From assembly GCF_000430725.1 (NCBI RefSeq), contig NZ_KE387210.1:61481-117678 (forward strand): DNA of 56,198 nucleotides, read 5' to 3'. The notes beneath the pieces were generated by a model, which was not told the DNA's origin, did no database searches, and worked only from the letters and a program-made list of their open reading frames with translations. Both the position numbers and the translations under genes were made by a program. Numbering within the stretch: the first letter of the stretch is position 1; the number at the start of each line of letters is the position of its first letter. Shown in pieces: positions 44,276 through 55,544 of the stretch. This stretch comes from Azohydromonas australica DSM 1124. GTDB lineage: Bacteria; Pseudomonadota; Gammaproteobacteria; Burkholderiales; Burkholderiaceae_C.

Positions 44276-44725
44276 TTAAGTCCGGCTGAGCCGGCGCACG
44301 CGCTCGCTGGGCGTGACGATGTCCGTGAGGCGGATGCCGAACTTGTCGTTGACCACCACCACCTCGCCCTGGGCGATGAGGTAGCCATTGACCAGCACGT
44401 CCATGGGCTCGCCGGCCATGGCCTCCAGCTCCACCACTGAGCCCTGCGCGAGCTGCAGGATGTGCTTGATCGGGATCCTCGTGCGGCCGAGTTCCACGGT
44501 GAGCTGCACCGGGATGTCGAGGATCATGTTGATGTCGTTGATGCCCGTCGGGTTGGTCGACTCGGCCGCGCCGAAGTCCGTGAAGGACGCGGCCTGGACG
44601 GATTGCATCGGCACGTTCTCGTCCGCGGCGACGGCGGCCGTGTCGGAGCGGGCTTCGGCCAGCGCGGCCTCCCACTCGGCGGCCATGCGGTCCTCTTCGG
44701 ACATCTGTCCTAGTTCAACTGCCAT
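44276..44725 (-). CDS. fliN: Flagellar motor switch protein FliN
   Basis: 149 residues. An N-terminal acidic extension of about 60 residues precedes the SpoA-like C-ring domain: ILDIPVQLTVELGRTRIPIKHILQLAQGSVVEL, read in pieces, and GEVVVVNDKFGIRLTDIV. FliN forms the bottom of the C-ring and aids export. Its ATG 44725 lies within the end of fliM (11-base overlap), so translation is coupled. Confidence 0.97.
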   Translation of the reverse strand: MAVELGQMSEEDRMAAEWEAALAEARSDTAAVAADENVPMQSVQAASFTDFGAAESTNPTGINDINMILDIPVQLTVELGRTRIPIKHILQLAQGSVVELEAMAGEPMDVLVNGYLIAQGEVVVVNDKFGIRLTDIVTPSERVRRLSRT

Positions 44726-45722
44726 GATGGTTCTCTCCGATCCAGCTCAGCGTAGAGCTGGAGATCAGTCGCTCGACTTTGATGGCGTACTTGCCGTTGC
44801 GCGTGCCGCAATGCGCCTCCAGCACCGGCACGCCGTCTACCTTGGCCTGTACCAGCGGCAGCTGGTCGAGCTCGATGAAATCGCCCGCCTTGAGCGACAG
44901 CAGCTGCTCGACGGTGGCCGGCGCGTGCGCCAGCTCGGCCACGAGCTCCACTTCCGCGGCCTGCAGCTGTGTCTTGAGCAGGTTTACCCAGCGTCGGTCG
45001 GGCTCGGTGGAGTCACCCTGCACCGAGGAGTACAGCACGTCGCGGATGGGCTCCAGCGTGGAGTACGGGATGCAGAAGTGGATCGAGCCGGCGGTGGTGC
45101 CGATCTCCAGCGTGAAACTCGTGGCCACCACGATCTCGCTGGGCGTGGCGATGTTGGCGAACTGCGGCTGCATCTCCGAGCGCTGGTACTCCAGCTCCAG
45201 CGGATAGATGCCGCCCCAGGCCTTCTTGTACTCTCCGATGATGACTTCCAGCAGCCGCGTGATGACGCGGTGCTCAGTGGGGCTGAAGTCGCGGCCCTCG
45301 ATGCGGGTATGGAAGCGCCCGGTGCCTCCGAACAGCGCGTCGATCACGGCGAACACCAGGTTGGGCTCGCACACGATCAGCCCCGAACCACGCAGCGGCC
45401 GCACCGAGACGATGTTGATGTTGGTGGGTACCACGATCTCGCGCAGGAAGGCGCTGTACTTTTGCACCTTGATGCCGCCGATGGCCACTTCGGGGCTCTT
45501 GCGCATGAAGTTGAACAAGCCCACGCGCACGTTGCGCGCGAAACGCTCGTTGATGATCTCCATCGTGGGCATACGCCCACGCACGATGCGTTCCTGGCTC
45601 GCGATGTCGTAGGTGCGCACCGCACCAGTCGGAGTCTCTTCCTGTTCGAGCTTCTGGCTCTCGCCGGTGATGCCCTGCAGCAGCGCATCGACCTCTTCCT
45701 GAGAGAGGAACTGCTGGTTCAT
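44715..45722 (-). CDS. fliM: Flagellar motor switch protein FliM
   Basis: 335 residues. N-terminal EIDxLL-like CheY-binding segment (LSQEEVDALLQGI), central CheC-like domain (NERFARNVRVGLFNFMRKSPEV) and C-terminal SpoA domain (LLSLKAGDFIELDQ). Binds phospho-CheY and transmits the switch signal to the C-ring. ATG 45722, seven bases after the fliL stop, and it overlaps fliN by 11 bases. Confidence 0.98.
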   Translation of the reverse strand: MNQQFLSQEEVDALLQGITGESQKLEQEETPTGAVRTYDIASQERIVRGRMPTMEIINERFARNVRVGLFNFMRKSPEVAIGGIKVQKYSAFLREIVVPTNINIVSVRPLRGSGLIVCEPNLVFAVIDALFGGTGRFHTRIEGRDFSPTEHRVITRLLEVIIGEYKKAWGGIYPLELEYQRSEMQPQFANIATPSEIVVATSFTLEIGTTAGSIHFCIPYSTLEPIRDVLYSSVQGDSTEPDRRWVNLLKTQLQAAEVELVAELAHAPATVEQLLSLKAGDFIELDQLPLVQAKVDGVPVLEAHCGTRNGKYAIKVERLISSSTLSWIGENHHGS

Positions 45723-45729
45723 CGCCTGG

Positions 45730-46299
45730 TCACTGCACGATGAACGTGGAGAAGTGCACTGCCTTGATCGGCAGCCGTGCCTCCTTGGCGTGCCTAAGCT
45801 TGCCCGAGGGCTCCGCGTCGAGCAGCTCCTCGATGCTGACGTTGTGGCCCAGCGGACGCAGTGCCTGCGCACGGATCTCCGCGGCCAGGCGGCGTTTGCC
45901 CGCGGGCTCGCGCACGGCATCCGAGGTCTTGTTCGTCAGTACCAGCAGGATGTTGTTGCGGATCACGGGCATGAAAGCCTTGATCTGCTCTGCAGCCTTT
46001 GGGTCCATCACTTCCAGCGTCACGCCCACTTGGATGAAGCGGTCGCTGTCGCGGTCGGCGAGGTTGGCGGTGAAGGTATCCAGTTGCACAAATATGGGAG
46101 TGTCCTTGGCGTCGTGGGCGCCGGGCTTGGCTTGGTGCTCTGCCTCGAACTCGGCGTCCTCCTCGTCCACCGGCACGGCCGAGCGGCTGACGACCAGTGC
46201 CGCAGTACCGAGCAGTAGCAGCAAGACCGCCATGATGAGAACGATCTTCATGCGGCCCTTCTTCAGCGAGGCTCCGAGGGCAGCGATGGCAGCGGACAT
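45730..46299 (-). CDS. fliL: Flagellar basal body-associated protein FliL
   Basis: 189 residues. One membrane helix (IVLIMAVLLLLLGTAALVV, about 19-37) after a basic cytoplasmic stretch, then a periplasmic FliL domain (FVQLDTFTANLADRDSDRFIQVGVTLEV). It stabilises the stator around the motor. ATG 46299 follows GGAG by five bases. First gene of the fliLMNOPQR series; its promoter should lie in the gap to 46772. Confidence 0.96.
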   Translation of the reverse strand: MSAAIAALGASLKKGRMKIVLIMAVLLLLLGTAALVVSRSAVPVDEEDAEFEAEHQAKPGAHDAKDTPIFVQLDTFTANLADRDSDRFIQVGVTLEVMDPKAAEQIKAFMPVIRNNILLVLTNKTSDAVREPAGKRRLAAEIRAQALRPLGHNVSIEELLDAEPSGKLRHAKEARLPIKAVHFSTFIVQ

Positions 46300-46772
46300 T
46301 CAGACTCCAATGGAGGGGTTCCGGGCAGCCGCCCGGCAAGGTATTTGGCCGCGAATTATTCGGGCCGGCGGCCGGTGGCGAAGGCAGAAATAACAGGGCA
46401 AAACGACAGCTTAACGGGCGGGCGCCGGTGGCTTGCGGCACATCGGACGCCCGAGCGGCAAGATGTCGTCATGCGTGCCGCCACGGCGGCTTGGGCGGTG
46501 TTATTCCAACCGCAAGTCGTCAGTGAAAGATCTCCGTTTGCCCTGAGCTTGTCGAAGGGCTTGTGGGTCGGCTGCGCCGGGGGCTTCGACAGGCTCAGCC
46601 CGAACGGGGTTTACTTTACTTTCGAAGCAGAACTGGAATCAGTTGTTCACCGCGCCTTGTGCGTCCCGCGACGGGTGGAAACAAGGCCCAGTGCGGGGAC
46701 AGCTGACAACGGGTGTCTTCGTAGGCGAGGCCGGGGCCCGGAGCCGGGTCCAAGGCGGCGCCGCCAGCTGCT
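46300..46772. other. Gap between fliK and fliL
   Basis: 473 bases without a convincing gene. It holds the dispersed inverted repeat at 46534-46607 and AT-richer stretches near 46340-46400 that may contain the fliL promoter. I see neither a sigma-28 nor a sigma-54 consensus. Confidence 0.5.
46534..46607. repeat. Dispersed inverted repeat (CCGTT...TGAGC...GTCGAAG type)
   Basis: Left arm 46534-46560 begins CCGTTTGCCCTGAGCTTGTC; right arm 46582-46607 is its imperfect reverse complement (GGCTTCGACAGGCTCAGC...). The arms match at about 20 of 26 positions around a 21-nt loop. Elements of this sequence type are scattered between genes in many beta- and gammaproteobacteria. Confidence 0.8.
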
Positions 46773-49150
<2,378 letters not shown>

Positions 49151-49154
<4 letters not shown>

Positions 49155-49621
49155 GCCAGAGCTCCGCCGGGGTGGTTCCAGGATCCGTTGGCCGCGCTGT
49201 GGCTGGCGGCTTCGTCGTTGCGCTTCTGCTCGCGCTTTTCCTCGATCTGGCGCACGGCCGTTTGGCGGCGCTCGATCAGTTTGGACACTGCCGCCAAGCG
49301 CAGCTCCTGCGCCAGCAGCGCCTCGCGCGCACGGTCGTACTGCGCCTGTGCCTGCGCTCGCACCTGCTGCTGCTGGTCCACCGCTTGGTGCAGCCGCTCA
49401 CCGAAGCTCTGATAGCAGTGCAGCAGCGCCGTGTCGGTGCCGCTGCTGCTGAATTGCGTGGTCCAGCGCTGCTGGTACTCGCCACGGTAGCCCCCGAGTT
49501 GCTCGGCCTGCCGTTGTGCCTGCTCCAGCCGGGCCTGCGCCTGGCGCAGCCGCGACTGGGCCTCGTCTCGCCGGCGCTGCTCGTGCTCCCGCAGCACCTG
49601 CAGGCTGCTCAAGTCGCTCAT
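49151..49621 (-). CDS. fliJ: Flagellar export chaperone FliJ
   Basis: 156 residues, almost entirely a charged coiled coil rich in Gln, Arg and Glu (LREHEQRRRDEAQSRLRQAQ; RREKRE-type C-terminus EEKREQKRNDEAA). This is the FliJ stalk that enters the FliI ATPase ring. It starts at ATG 49621 and its stop overlaps the fliK GTG. The gap of 137 bases to fliI holds nothing obvious. Confidence 0.93.
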
Positions 49622-49758
49622 GGGGCGGGGACGACGACGCCTTGGGCGCCGTCGCCATATCTATACGTGTACATCGCCGCCAGTGTCCGGCGCGGCGCGC
49701 CGCGGTGATGCGCGGAAAAGGCGGGGGAGAGCAGTGCTTTCGCCGCGCCGGGGCCTGT

Positions 49759-51183
49759 TCAGCCCCCCAGCACCGCCATCAGCTGCTGCGTGCACTGCTC
49801 CAGCGGCGCGTACTCGTGCATGCCCTGCTGCAGCAGCCGCATCAGGTGCGGGTGCAGCCGCACCGCCAGGTCCAGCTCCGGGTCGTGGCCGGGGCTGTAG
49901 GCGCCGAGCTGGATCAGGTCGCGCGCGCGCCCGTAGCGCGCCAGCAGCTGGCGCGTGCGCCGCGCCGCCTCCAGGTGCGGCTTGTCGGCCACGCTGGTCA
50001 TCACGCGCGACACCGACTTCTCCACGTCGATGGCCGGGTAGTGGCCGCCCTCGGCCAGCTCGCGCGAGAGCACGAAGTGCCCGTCCAGGATGCCGCGCGC
50101 CGCGTCGGCGATCGGGTCCTGCTGGTCGTCACCCTCGGACAGCACCGTGTAGAAGGCGGTGATCGAGCCCACCCCGTGCAAGCCGTTGCCGCTGCGTTCG
50201 ACCAGCTGCGGCAGCCTTGTAAAACAGCTCGGCGGGTAGCCCTTGGTGGCCGGGGGCTCGCCGATGGCCAGCGCGATCTCGCGCTGCGCCTGCGCGTAGC
50301 GGGTGAGGCTGTCCATGAGCAGCAGTACGTGCTGCCCGGCGTCGCGGAAGTGCTCGGCGATGGCCGTGGCGTAGGTGGCGCCCTGCATGCGCACCAGCGG
50401 CGGCGCGTCCGCGGGCGCTGCCACCACCACCGAGCGGCGCAGCCCCTCCTCGCCCAGGATGTCCTCGATGAACTCCTTGACCTCGCGCCCGCGCTCGCCG
50501 ATGAGGCCCACCACGATCACGTCGGCCTGGGTGTAGCGCGCCATCATTCCCAGCAGCACCGACTTGCCCACGCCGGTGCCGGCGAACAGGCCCAGGCGCT
50601 GGCCGCGGCCCACCGTCAGCAGCGCGTTGATGGCCCGCACGCCCGTGTCCAGCGGCTCGCGCACCGGGGCGCGGTCCATGGCGTTAATGGGCCGGCGCGC
50701 CAGCGGCGCCACGGCCGTGGCCGCCAGCGCGCCGCCGCGGTCCAGCGGCTGGCCATGCGGGTCCATCACGCGCCCCAGCAGCCCCGCGCCCACGGGCAGC
50801 AGCAGCCCGCGGTCCTCGCTGCGGCGCCAGGGATGCGCGTCCTGGTGCAGCCGCGGCGCCGCCACCGGCGCCGGGCGCGGCAGCACGCGCGCGCCGCTGG
50901 CCAGGCCGTGCAGCTCGCCCGTGGGCATCAGGAAGGCGCGGTCGCCGTTGAAGCCCACCACCTCCGCCTGCACCGGCGCCTCGCGCTCCATGCGCACCTC
51001 GCAGGCCGCGCCCACGGGCAGCCGCAACCCCGCGGCCTCCAGCACCAGCCCCGTCACGCGCGTGAGCGAGCCCTCGGCCGGCAGCGGCAGCGGCTGCTCG
51101 GCGAACTGGGGCAGCCGCGACAGGAAGCGCTCCCAGCGCTGCTCGCGCGCGGCCTGCGCCGACTGCAGGAAATCCTCGTTCAT
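49759..51183 (-). CDS. fliI: Flagellum-specific ATPase FliI
   Basis: 474 residues. F1-beta-like ATPase energising flagellar type III export. Walker A is GLFAGTGVGKS at about 198-208; Walker B is VLLLMDSLTRYAQAQREIALA; the family signature PPSCFTRLPQLVERSG follows. ATG 51183 overlaps the fliH stop (ATGA), which fixes the start. The N-terminal beta barrel is intact. Confidence 0.98.
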   Translation of the reverse strand: MNEDFLQSAQAAREQRWERFLSRLPQFAEQPLPLPAEGSLTRVTGLVLEAAGLRLPVGAACEVRMEREAPVQAEVVGFNGDRAFLMPTGELHGLASGARVLPRPAPVAAPRLHQDAHPWRRSEDRGLLLPVGAGLLGRVMDPHGQPLDRGGALAATAVAPLARRPINAMDRAPVREPLDTGVRAINALLTVGRGQRLGLFAGTGVGKSVLLGMMARYTQADVIVVGLIGERGREVKEFIEDILGEEGLRRSVVVAAPADAPPLVRMQGATYATAIAEHFRDAGQHVLLLMDSLTRYAQAQREIALAIGEPPATKGYPPSCFTRLPQLVERSGNGLHGVGSITAFYTVLSEGDDQQDPIADAARGILDGHFVLSRELAEGGHYPAIDVEKSVSRVMTSVADKPHLEAARRTRQLLARYGRARDLIQLGAYSPGHDPELDLAVRLHPHLMRLLQQGMHEYAPLEQCTQQLMAVLGG

Positions 51184-52007
51184 GCGCCGCTGCTGGGGAG
51201 GGCCGGGTCGTCGCCCAGGTCCACCTCGGCACTTGGCGCCGGCGCCGCCGGTGCGGCCACCGGCCTGGCAGGGGCCGCCGCGGCCGGCTCGTTCCACGGC
51301 AGCGGCACGCCCAACAACTGTGTCGCCTGGGCCCAGCGCTGCTCGATGCGCGCGTCGATGCGGCCGAGCTCTGATTCCACCACGCAGCCTCCGCGCGCGA
51401 TCGTCGGGCTGGAGAGCACACGCGCGCTGCGCGACTCCAGCAGCAGGCCGGCGCCGGCCTGCACCAGCGCCTCGTCTTCGGGATGCACCAACACGCGCAG
51501 CCGGCGCGCGCCGGCGAGCATCGCGGCCACCGCTTCCTGCGCCACCGTCGCCACGGCCTCCGGACGGCTGTGCAGCTCGGTGCGCAGCATCGCGCGCGCC
51601 AGCCGCGTGGCCGCCTCGGCCACGGCCTGCGCCATCGTTTCCTCGAGGCCTTGAAACTGCGTGTCGATGGATTGCAGCAGCGTGCCCACCTGGGCTTCCA
51701 GTTGCACAGCGTGCTGTCGCTTGAAGTTCTCCAGCGCCGACATGCCCTCGCGCAAGCCTTCCTCGTAGCCTTGGCGCCGGCCCTGGGCGAGGCCTTCCTC
51801 CAACGCCGCCGCCCGCGCGGCCTCCAGCAGCACTTCGTGCTCTACGACGCTGATGTCCGGACACGGCGCCGGCGTGGCGGCCTCAACTGGCGCCGGAGGC
51901 TCGAAGCTGGTCGGCATCCAGGCCGTGAAGCCCTGCAGCTCCTCGCGCGGGATGAAGCGCGCGTACAGGCTGCCTGGGCGCGGTGGGCGGTCAGACGAAC
52001 TGGTCAT
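51180..52007 (-). CDS. fliH: Flagellar assembly protein FliH
   Basis: 275 residues. A helical stator-like protein that binds FliI: central GLAQGRRQGYEEGLREGM carries the GxxxG-like repeats typical of FliH, followed by the V-ATPase E/G-like C-terminal domain (RLRVLVHPEDEALV; GGCVVESELGRIDARIEQRW). Extra Pro/Ala tail at the C-terminus. ATG 52007 lies within the end of fliG (17-base overlap). Confidence 0.95.
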   Translation of the reverse strand: MTSSSDRPPRPGSLYARFIPREELQGFTAWMPTSFEPPAPVEAATPAPCPDISVVEHEVLLEAARAAALEEGLAQGRRQGYEEGLREGMSALENFKRQHAVQLEAQVGTLLQSIDTQFQGLEETMAQAVAEAATRLARAMLRTELHSRPEAVATVAQEAVAAMLAGARRLRVLVHPEDEALVQAGAGLLLESRSARVLSSPTIARGGCVVESELGRIDARIEQRWAQATQLLGVPLPWNEPAAAAPARPVAAPAAPAPSAEVDLGDDPALPSSGA

Positions 52008-52989
52008 CGGTGCCGGCACTGAGCAGGATCGCGCCTTCGTCGACAAGGCGGCGCATGGTCTTGATCATGTCCTTCTGCTGCAGCTCGACCTCCGACAGCC
52101 GCACCGGGCCGCGGGCCTCCAGCTCGTCCTTGAGCATCTCCGCGGCGCGGCTGGACATGTTCCTGAAGATCTTGTCGCGCAGTTCCGGCGAGGCGCCCTT
52201 GAGCGCCACCACCAGGGCGCTGGACTGCACTTCCTTGAGCAGCGCCTGCATGCCGCGGTCGTCGATCTTGACCAGATCGTCGAAGGTGAACATGTTGTCC
52301 ATGATCTTTTGCGCGAGGTCCGCGTCCGCTTCGCGGATGTAGTCCAGCACCGCCGCCTCGGCCGAGCCGCCGAGCATGTTGATGATCTCTGCGGCGGTCT
52401 TGACGCCGCCCAGGCTGGCCTTGCGCGTGGCGCGGTCGCCACCAGCAAGCACCCGCCCCATGACATCGTTGAGGTCCTTGAGCGCGCTGGGCTGGATGCC
52501 GTCGAGCGTGGCGATGCGCACCAGCACCTCGTTGCGCTGGCGGTCGTGGAAGCACTTGAGCACCCCGCTGGCCTGGTCGAAGTCCAGGTGCACCAGGATC
52601 GCCGCCACGATCTGCGGATGCTCGTTGCGCAGCAGCTCTGCCACCGAGGGCGCTTCCATCCACTTCAGGCTTTCGATGCCGGTGATGTCGCTGGACTGCA
52701 TGATCCGGTCGATCAGCAGGTTGGCCTTGTCGTCGCCCAGCGCGCGGCGCAGCACGCCCTTGACGTACTCGTCGTTGTCGGGCACGAGCAGGCTGTGGCT
52801 GTTGGCCTCCTGCGCGAAGCGGCGCAGCACCACGTCCAGTCGCTCGCGCGACACCGGCTTCATGCGGGTGATGGTTTCGCCCAGGCGCTGCACCTCCTTG
52901 GGGGCGAGCTGCTTGAATACCTCTGCCGCCTCCTCCTCGCCCAGCGTCATGAGCAGGATTGCGGCGTCTTCCAGGCCTTGTTCGTCCAT
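51991..52989 (-). CDS. fliG: Flagellar motor switch protein FliG
   Basis: 332 residues, full length. N-terminal FliF-binding domain (DAAILLMTLGEEEAAEVFKQL), middle domain with the EHPQ motif (LLRNEHPQIVAAILVHL), and C-terminal torque domain (FTFDDLVKIDDRGMQALLKEV) bearing the charged residues that contact MotA. ATG 52989, six bases after the fliF stop. Confidence 0.98.
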   Translation of the reverse strand: MDEQGLEDAAILLMTLGEEEAAEVFKQLAPKEVQRLGETITRMKPVSRERLDVVLRRFAQEANSHSLLVPDNDEYVKGVLRRALGDDKANLLIDRIMQSSDITGIESLKWMEAPSVAELLRNEHPQIVAAILVHLDFDQASGVLKCFHDRQRNEVLVRIATLDGIQPSALKDLNDVMGRVLAGGDRATRKASLGGVKTAAEIINMLGGSAEAAVLDYIREADADLAQKIMDNMFTFDDLVKIDDRGMQALLKEVQSSALVVALKGASPELRDKIFRNMSSRAAEMLKDELEARGPVRLSEVELQQKDMIKTMRRLVDEGAILLSAGTDDQFV

Positions 52990-52995
52990 CCCGGC

Positions 52996-54729
52996 TCAGC
53001 CTTCCTTGTTGAACCAGCCGCGCAGGATGTTGGCCACCACCGCGGGGTTGGATCGGGCCAGCGCGCGCATCTGGTCGACCGTCGCGGTGTTGTTCTCGTC
53101 GGTCAGCAGCATCGGCGCGGCTTTCTCGACCAATGGTGTGCTGTCGGCGGGCAGGGGCAGCAGCTGCGGGTCGTCCACCACGGCATCGAGCTGCGACCCC
53201 GGCGGCGGCAGTGCCGGGCCGGGCGGAGGAGCGGGCTGGCGCAGCGCCGGGCGCACCAGGCCCAGCAGCAGCATCAGCGCCACCAGGGTCAGCGCCGCAG
53301 GCATGCCCGCGCTGCGCAGCAGCTCCAGCACCCAGGGTTGCTGCCACAGCGGCAGGCTGTCGGCCGGGTCCACGGCATCGACGTGGAAGGGCGCGCTGAC
53401 CACGCGCACCGAGTCGCCTCGCTCCTTGTTGAAGCCGATGCTTTCCTGGACCAGCGCGGTGAGCTGGTCCAGCTCCTCCTGCGTCGCTGCCACGGGAGTG
53501 GTCTTGCCCTTCGAGTCCACGACGCTGCGGTGGTTGACGACCACCGCGGCCGTGAGCCGCTTGACCAGGCCGGTGGCGTTGCGCGTCACGCGCACGGTCT
53601 TGTCGAGCTCGTAGTTGACGACGTTCTCGCGCTTGGCGCCTGGGCCTGTACCCGCCCCGGAGTTGGGCTGCGTAGGCTGCAGCGGCGCGGAGGCGCCGTT
53701 GATGGGCGCGTTGGGCGCGACGGGCGGCTGGTTGCTCAGCGCGCCGGGCACGCCCATGGGGGGCGGGGTGCCGCCGTTGCCGGTAACCTCGCTGCTGTGC
53801 ATGCTGCGCACCGCCGCGGACTCGCTGCCCTGGTTGGGCCTGTATTGCTCGGCGGTGGACTCGGTCTGCGAGAAGTCCAGCTCCGCCGTCACCGAGGCGC
53901 GCAGGTTCTGCGCCCCGACCAGAGGCTCCAGGATGTCCACCAGGCGCTGCTGCAGCCCGCGCTCGACTTGGCGCACGTAGGCCAGCTGCTGCGCGTCCAG
54001 GCCGCCTTGCCCCCCCGCGCCCTCCGGGCCCGACAGCAGCGTGCCACTCTGGTCCAGCACGCTCACTGCCTTGGGATTCATCTCCGGTACCGACGAGGCC
54101 ACCAGGTGCACGATGCCCGCGATCTGCGTGCGGTCCAGGCTGTGCCCCGGGCGTAGCGTCAGCAGCACCGAGGCGCTGGGCTTTTGCTGCTCGCGGAAGA
54201 AGCCCGTCTGCTGCGGTAGCGCCAGATGCACCCGCGCCGCCTCCACCGCGCCCAGCGACATGATCGAACGGGTGAGCTCGCCTTCCAGGCCGCGCTGGAA
54301 GTTCGTGCGTTCCTGGAACTGGGTCTGCCCAAAGCGGGCGGTGTCCATCAGCTCGAAGCCGGCGACGCTGCTCTTGGGCAGCCCGGCCGAGGCGAGCTTG
54401 AGCCGCGCGTCGTGCACCTTGTCGGCCGGCACCAGCAGGGTGCCGCCCTCGCCATGCCGGTATGGCACGCTCATCTGTGCCAGTTGCGCCACCACGGCGC
54501 CGCCGTCCTTGTCCGACAGCCCCGTGAACAGCACCCGGTAGTCGGGCTCGCGGCCCCACAGCAGCAATGCCACCAGCACCGCCAGCAGCCCGGCGGCACC
54601 GACACCCAGCATCAGTCTGTTGCGCGGCGGCAGAGCAGCCAAGCGCGCAAAGCGCTTGGGCACAGGCGTCGCCGTGGCCGTGTCGATGGCCGGCTGCTGT
54701 GGGTTGACGGGAACGATGGCTTGATCCAT
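52996..54729 (-). CDS. fliF: Flagellar MS-ring protein FliF
   Basis: 577 residues. Membrane helix about 41-60 (MLGVGAAGLLAVLVALLLW), ring-building motifs (YRVLFTGLSDKDGGAVVAQL; ALPQQTGFFREQQKPSASVLL), a variable Pro/Gly-rich loop, the second helix about 467-487, and the C-terminal FliG-binding tail (ARSNPAVVANILRGWFNKEG). First gene of fliFGHIJK; divergent from fliE across a 231-bp gap. Confidence 0.98.
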   Translation of the reverse strand: MDQAIVPVNPQQPAIDTATATPVPKRFARLAALPPRNRLMLGVGAAGLLAVLVALLLWGREPDYRVLFTGLSDKDGGAVVAQLAQMSVPYRHGEGGTLLVPADKVHDARLKLASAGLPKSSVAGFELMDTARFGQTQFQERTNFQRGLEGELTRSIMSLGAVEAARVHLALPQQTGFFREQQKPSASVLLTLRPGHSLDRTQIAGIVHLVASSVPEMNPKAVSVLDQSGTLLSGPEGAGGQGGLDAQQLAYVRQVERGLQQRLVDILEPLVGAQNLRASVTAELDFSQTESTAEQYRPNQGSESAAVRSMHSSEVTGNGGTPPPMGVPGALSNQPPVAPNAPINGASAPLQPTQPNSGAGTGPGAKRENVVNYELDKTVRVTRNATGLVKRLTAAVVVNHRSVVDSKGKTTPVAATQEELDQLTALVQESIGFNKERGDSVRVVSAPFHVDAVDPADSLPLWQQPWVLELLRSAGMPAALTLVALMLLLGLVRPALRQPAPPPGPALPPPGSQLDAVVDDPQLLPLPADSTPLVEKAAPMLLTDENNTATVDQMRALARSNPAVVANILRGWFNKEG

Positions 54730-54960
54730 GGCGGCGCGACGGGCAGGACGCGGGGCAGGGTGCAGGACAGGGTCGCAATTCTTGTCGCGCCCGGCGCCGG
54801 GCCATCGGCCGATGAAGGCGGCAAAGCCGGCTCACTTCGCTTCACCGCGGCCGCACGGCCGCTCCTAGAGTCACAGCCATTCTGGGGCTAGCACGTCCAA
54901 TGCTGGCGCGCTGTGAGTGCCTGTTTCGAGACGTGTCCCGCGCTTTTCCTTTGCCGATAT
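54730..54960. promoter_or_regulatory. Divergent fliF/fliE promoter region
   Basis: 231 bases with no gene. It includes a CATCGGCCGATG palindrome near 54803 and GCGGCCGCACGGCCGC near 54846. A sigma-54-like block (AGCACGTCCAATGC, 54890-54903) has a poor -24. Promoters cannot be assigned with confidence. Confidence 0.4.
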
Positions 54961-55284
54961 ATGGATCTCAAGCTCAAACCCTTCGATTTCGCCCAGGCTG
55001 CTGCCCGCGCCGGCCTGCAGCCCGATGGCCAGCCGCTGCGCGGCGCGCAGGCGCCGCAGGGCGGCGGCTTCGCGCTGGCCATGAAGCAGGCGCTGGAATC
55101 GGTGAGCGCCTCGCAGAACGAAGCGCGGCACTTGCAGCAAGAGGTGCAGCTGGACAACCCTGCAGTGAGCATCGAGCAGACCATGGTCGCGATGCAAAAG
55201 GCGCAGATCGGCTTCCAGGCCACGCTCACCGTGCGCAACCGGCTGGTACAGGCCTACAGCGACATCATGAACATGCCGGTGTGA
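54961..55284 (+). CDS. fliE: Flagellar hook-basal body protein FliE
   Basis: 107 residues, normal FliE size. The C-terminal half is the conserved part: AVSIEQTMVAMQKAQIGFQATLTVRNRLVQAYSDIMNMPV in family terms, read in pieces. FliE connects the MS ring to the rod and is an early export substrate. ATG 54961 is chosen since the upstream in-frame sequence (from 54913) is unlike FliE. A GCCGATAT directly touches the ATG, without a matching -35. Confidence 0.96.
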   Translation: MDLKLKPFDFAQAAARAGLQPDGQPLRGAQAPQGGGFALAMKQALESVSASQNEARHLQQEVQLDNPAVSIEQTMVAMQKAQIGFQATLTVRNRLVQAYSDIMNMPV

Positions 55285-55356
55285 GCGCCTGGATGTGACT
55301 GCCGTCCATTCCTTGCACGGTCAGCAAGCGATTCGTCGAAGCGCATGTACGAACGC

Positions 55357-55383
55357 TCAAGTTCACCAGTCGGCTGCCGATAG
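55357..55383 (+). promoter_or_regulatory. Sigma-28 (FliA) promoter of the octapeptide-repeat gene
   Basis: TCAAGTTC (55357-55364), an 11-nt spacer, then GCCGATAG (55376-55383). It has the same -10, spacing and TCAAGT -35 as the che-operon promoter at 38347-38321. Transcription should start near 55390, leaving a leader of about 155 nt with stems CGAGA/TCTCG (55389-55402) and CCTGCCG/CGGCAGG (55426-55454). Confidence 0.85.
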
Positions 55384-55544
55384 CCATACGAGAAACGTCT
55401 CGATACGACATTGAGGCGACGAGCTCCTGCCGCTACCGACCGCGGTCCGGCAGGCGCTGGTTTCCATTCATTTCATAACCCTTCGGGGAACTTCGCCCGC
55501 ATCCGTCGCAGGTCCGGACTGCAGCGCTTGTTTGAGGAAAGCAC

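Noticed and set aside
54886..54905. Sigma-54-like site (TAGCACG-N4-ATGCT) upstream of fliE
   Set aside because: The invariant -24 GG is AG and the -12 also has a mismatch.
54942..54960. GCCGATAT directly before fliE as a sigma-28 -10 element
   Set aside because: No TCAAG/TAAAG-like -35 at the right spacing, and it touches the start codon, leaving no leader.
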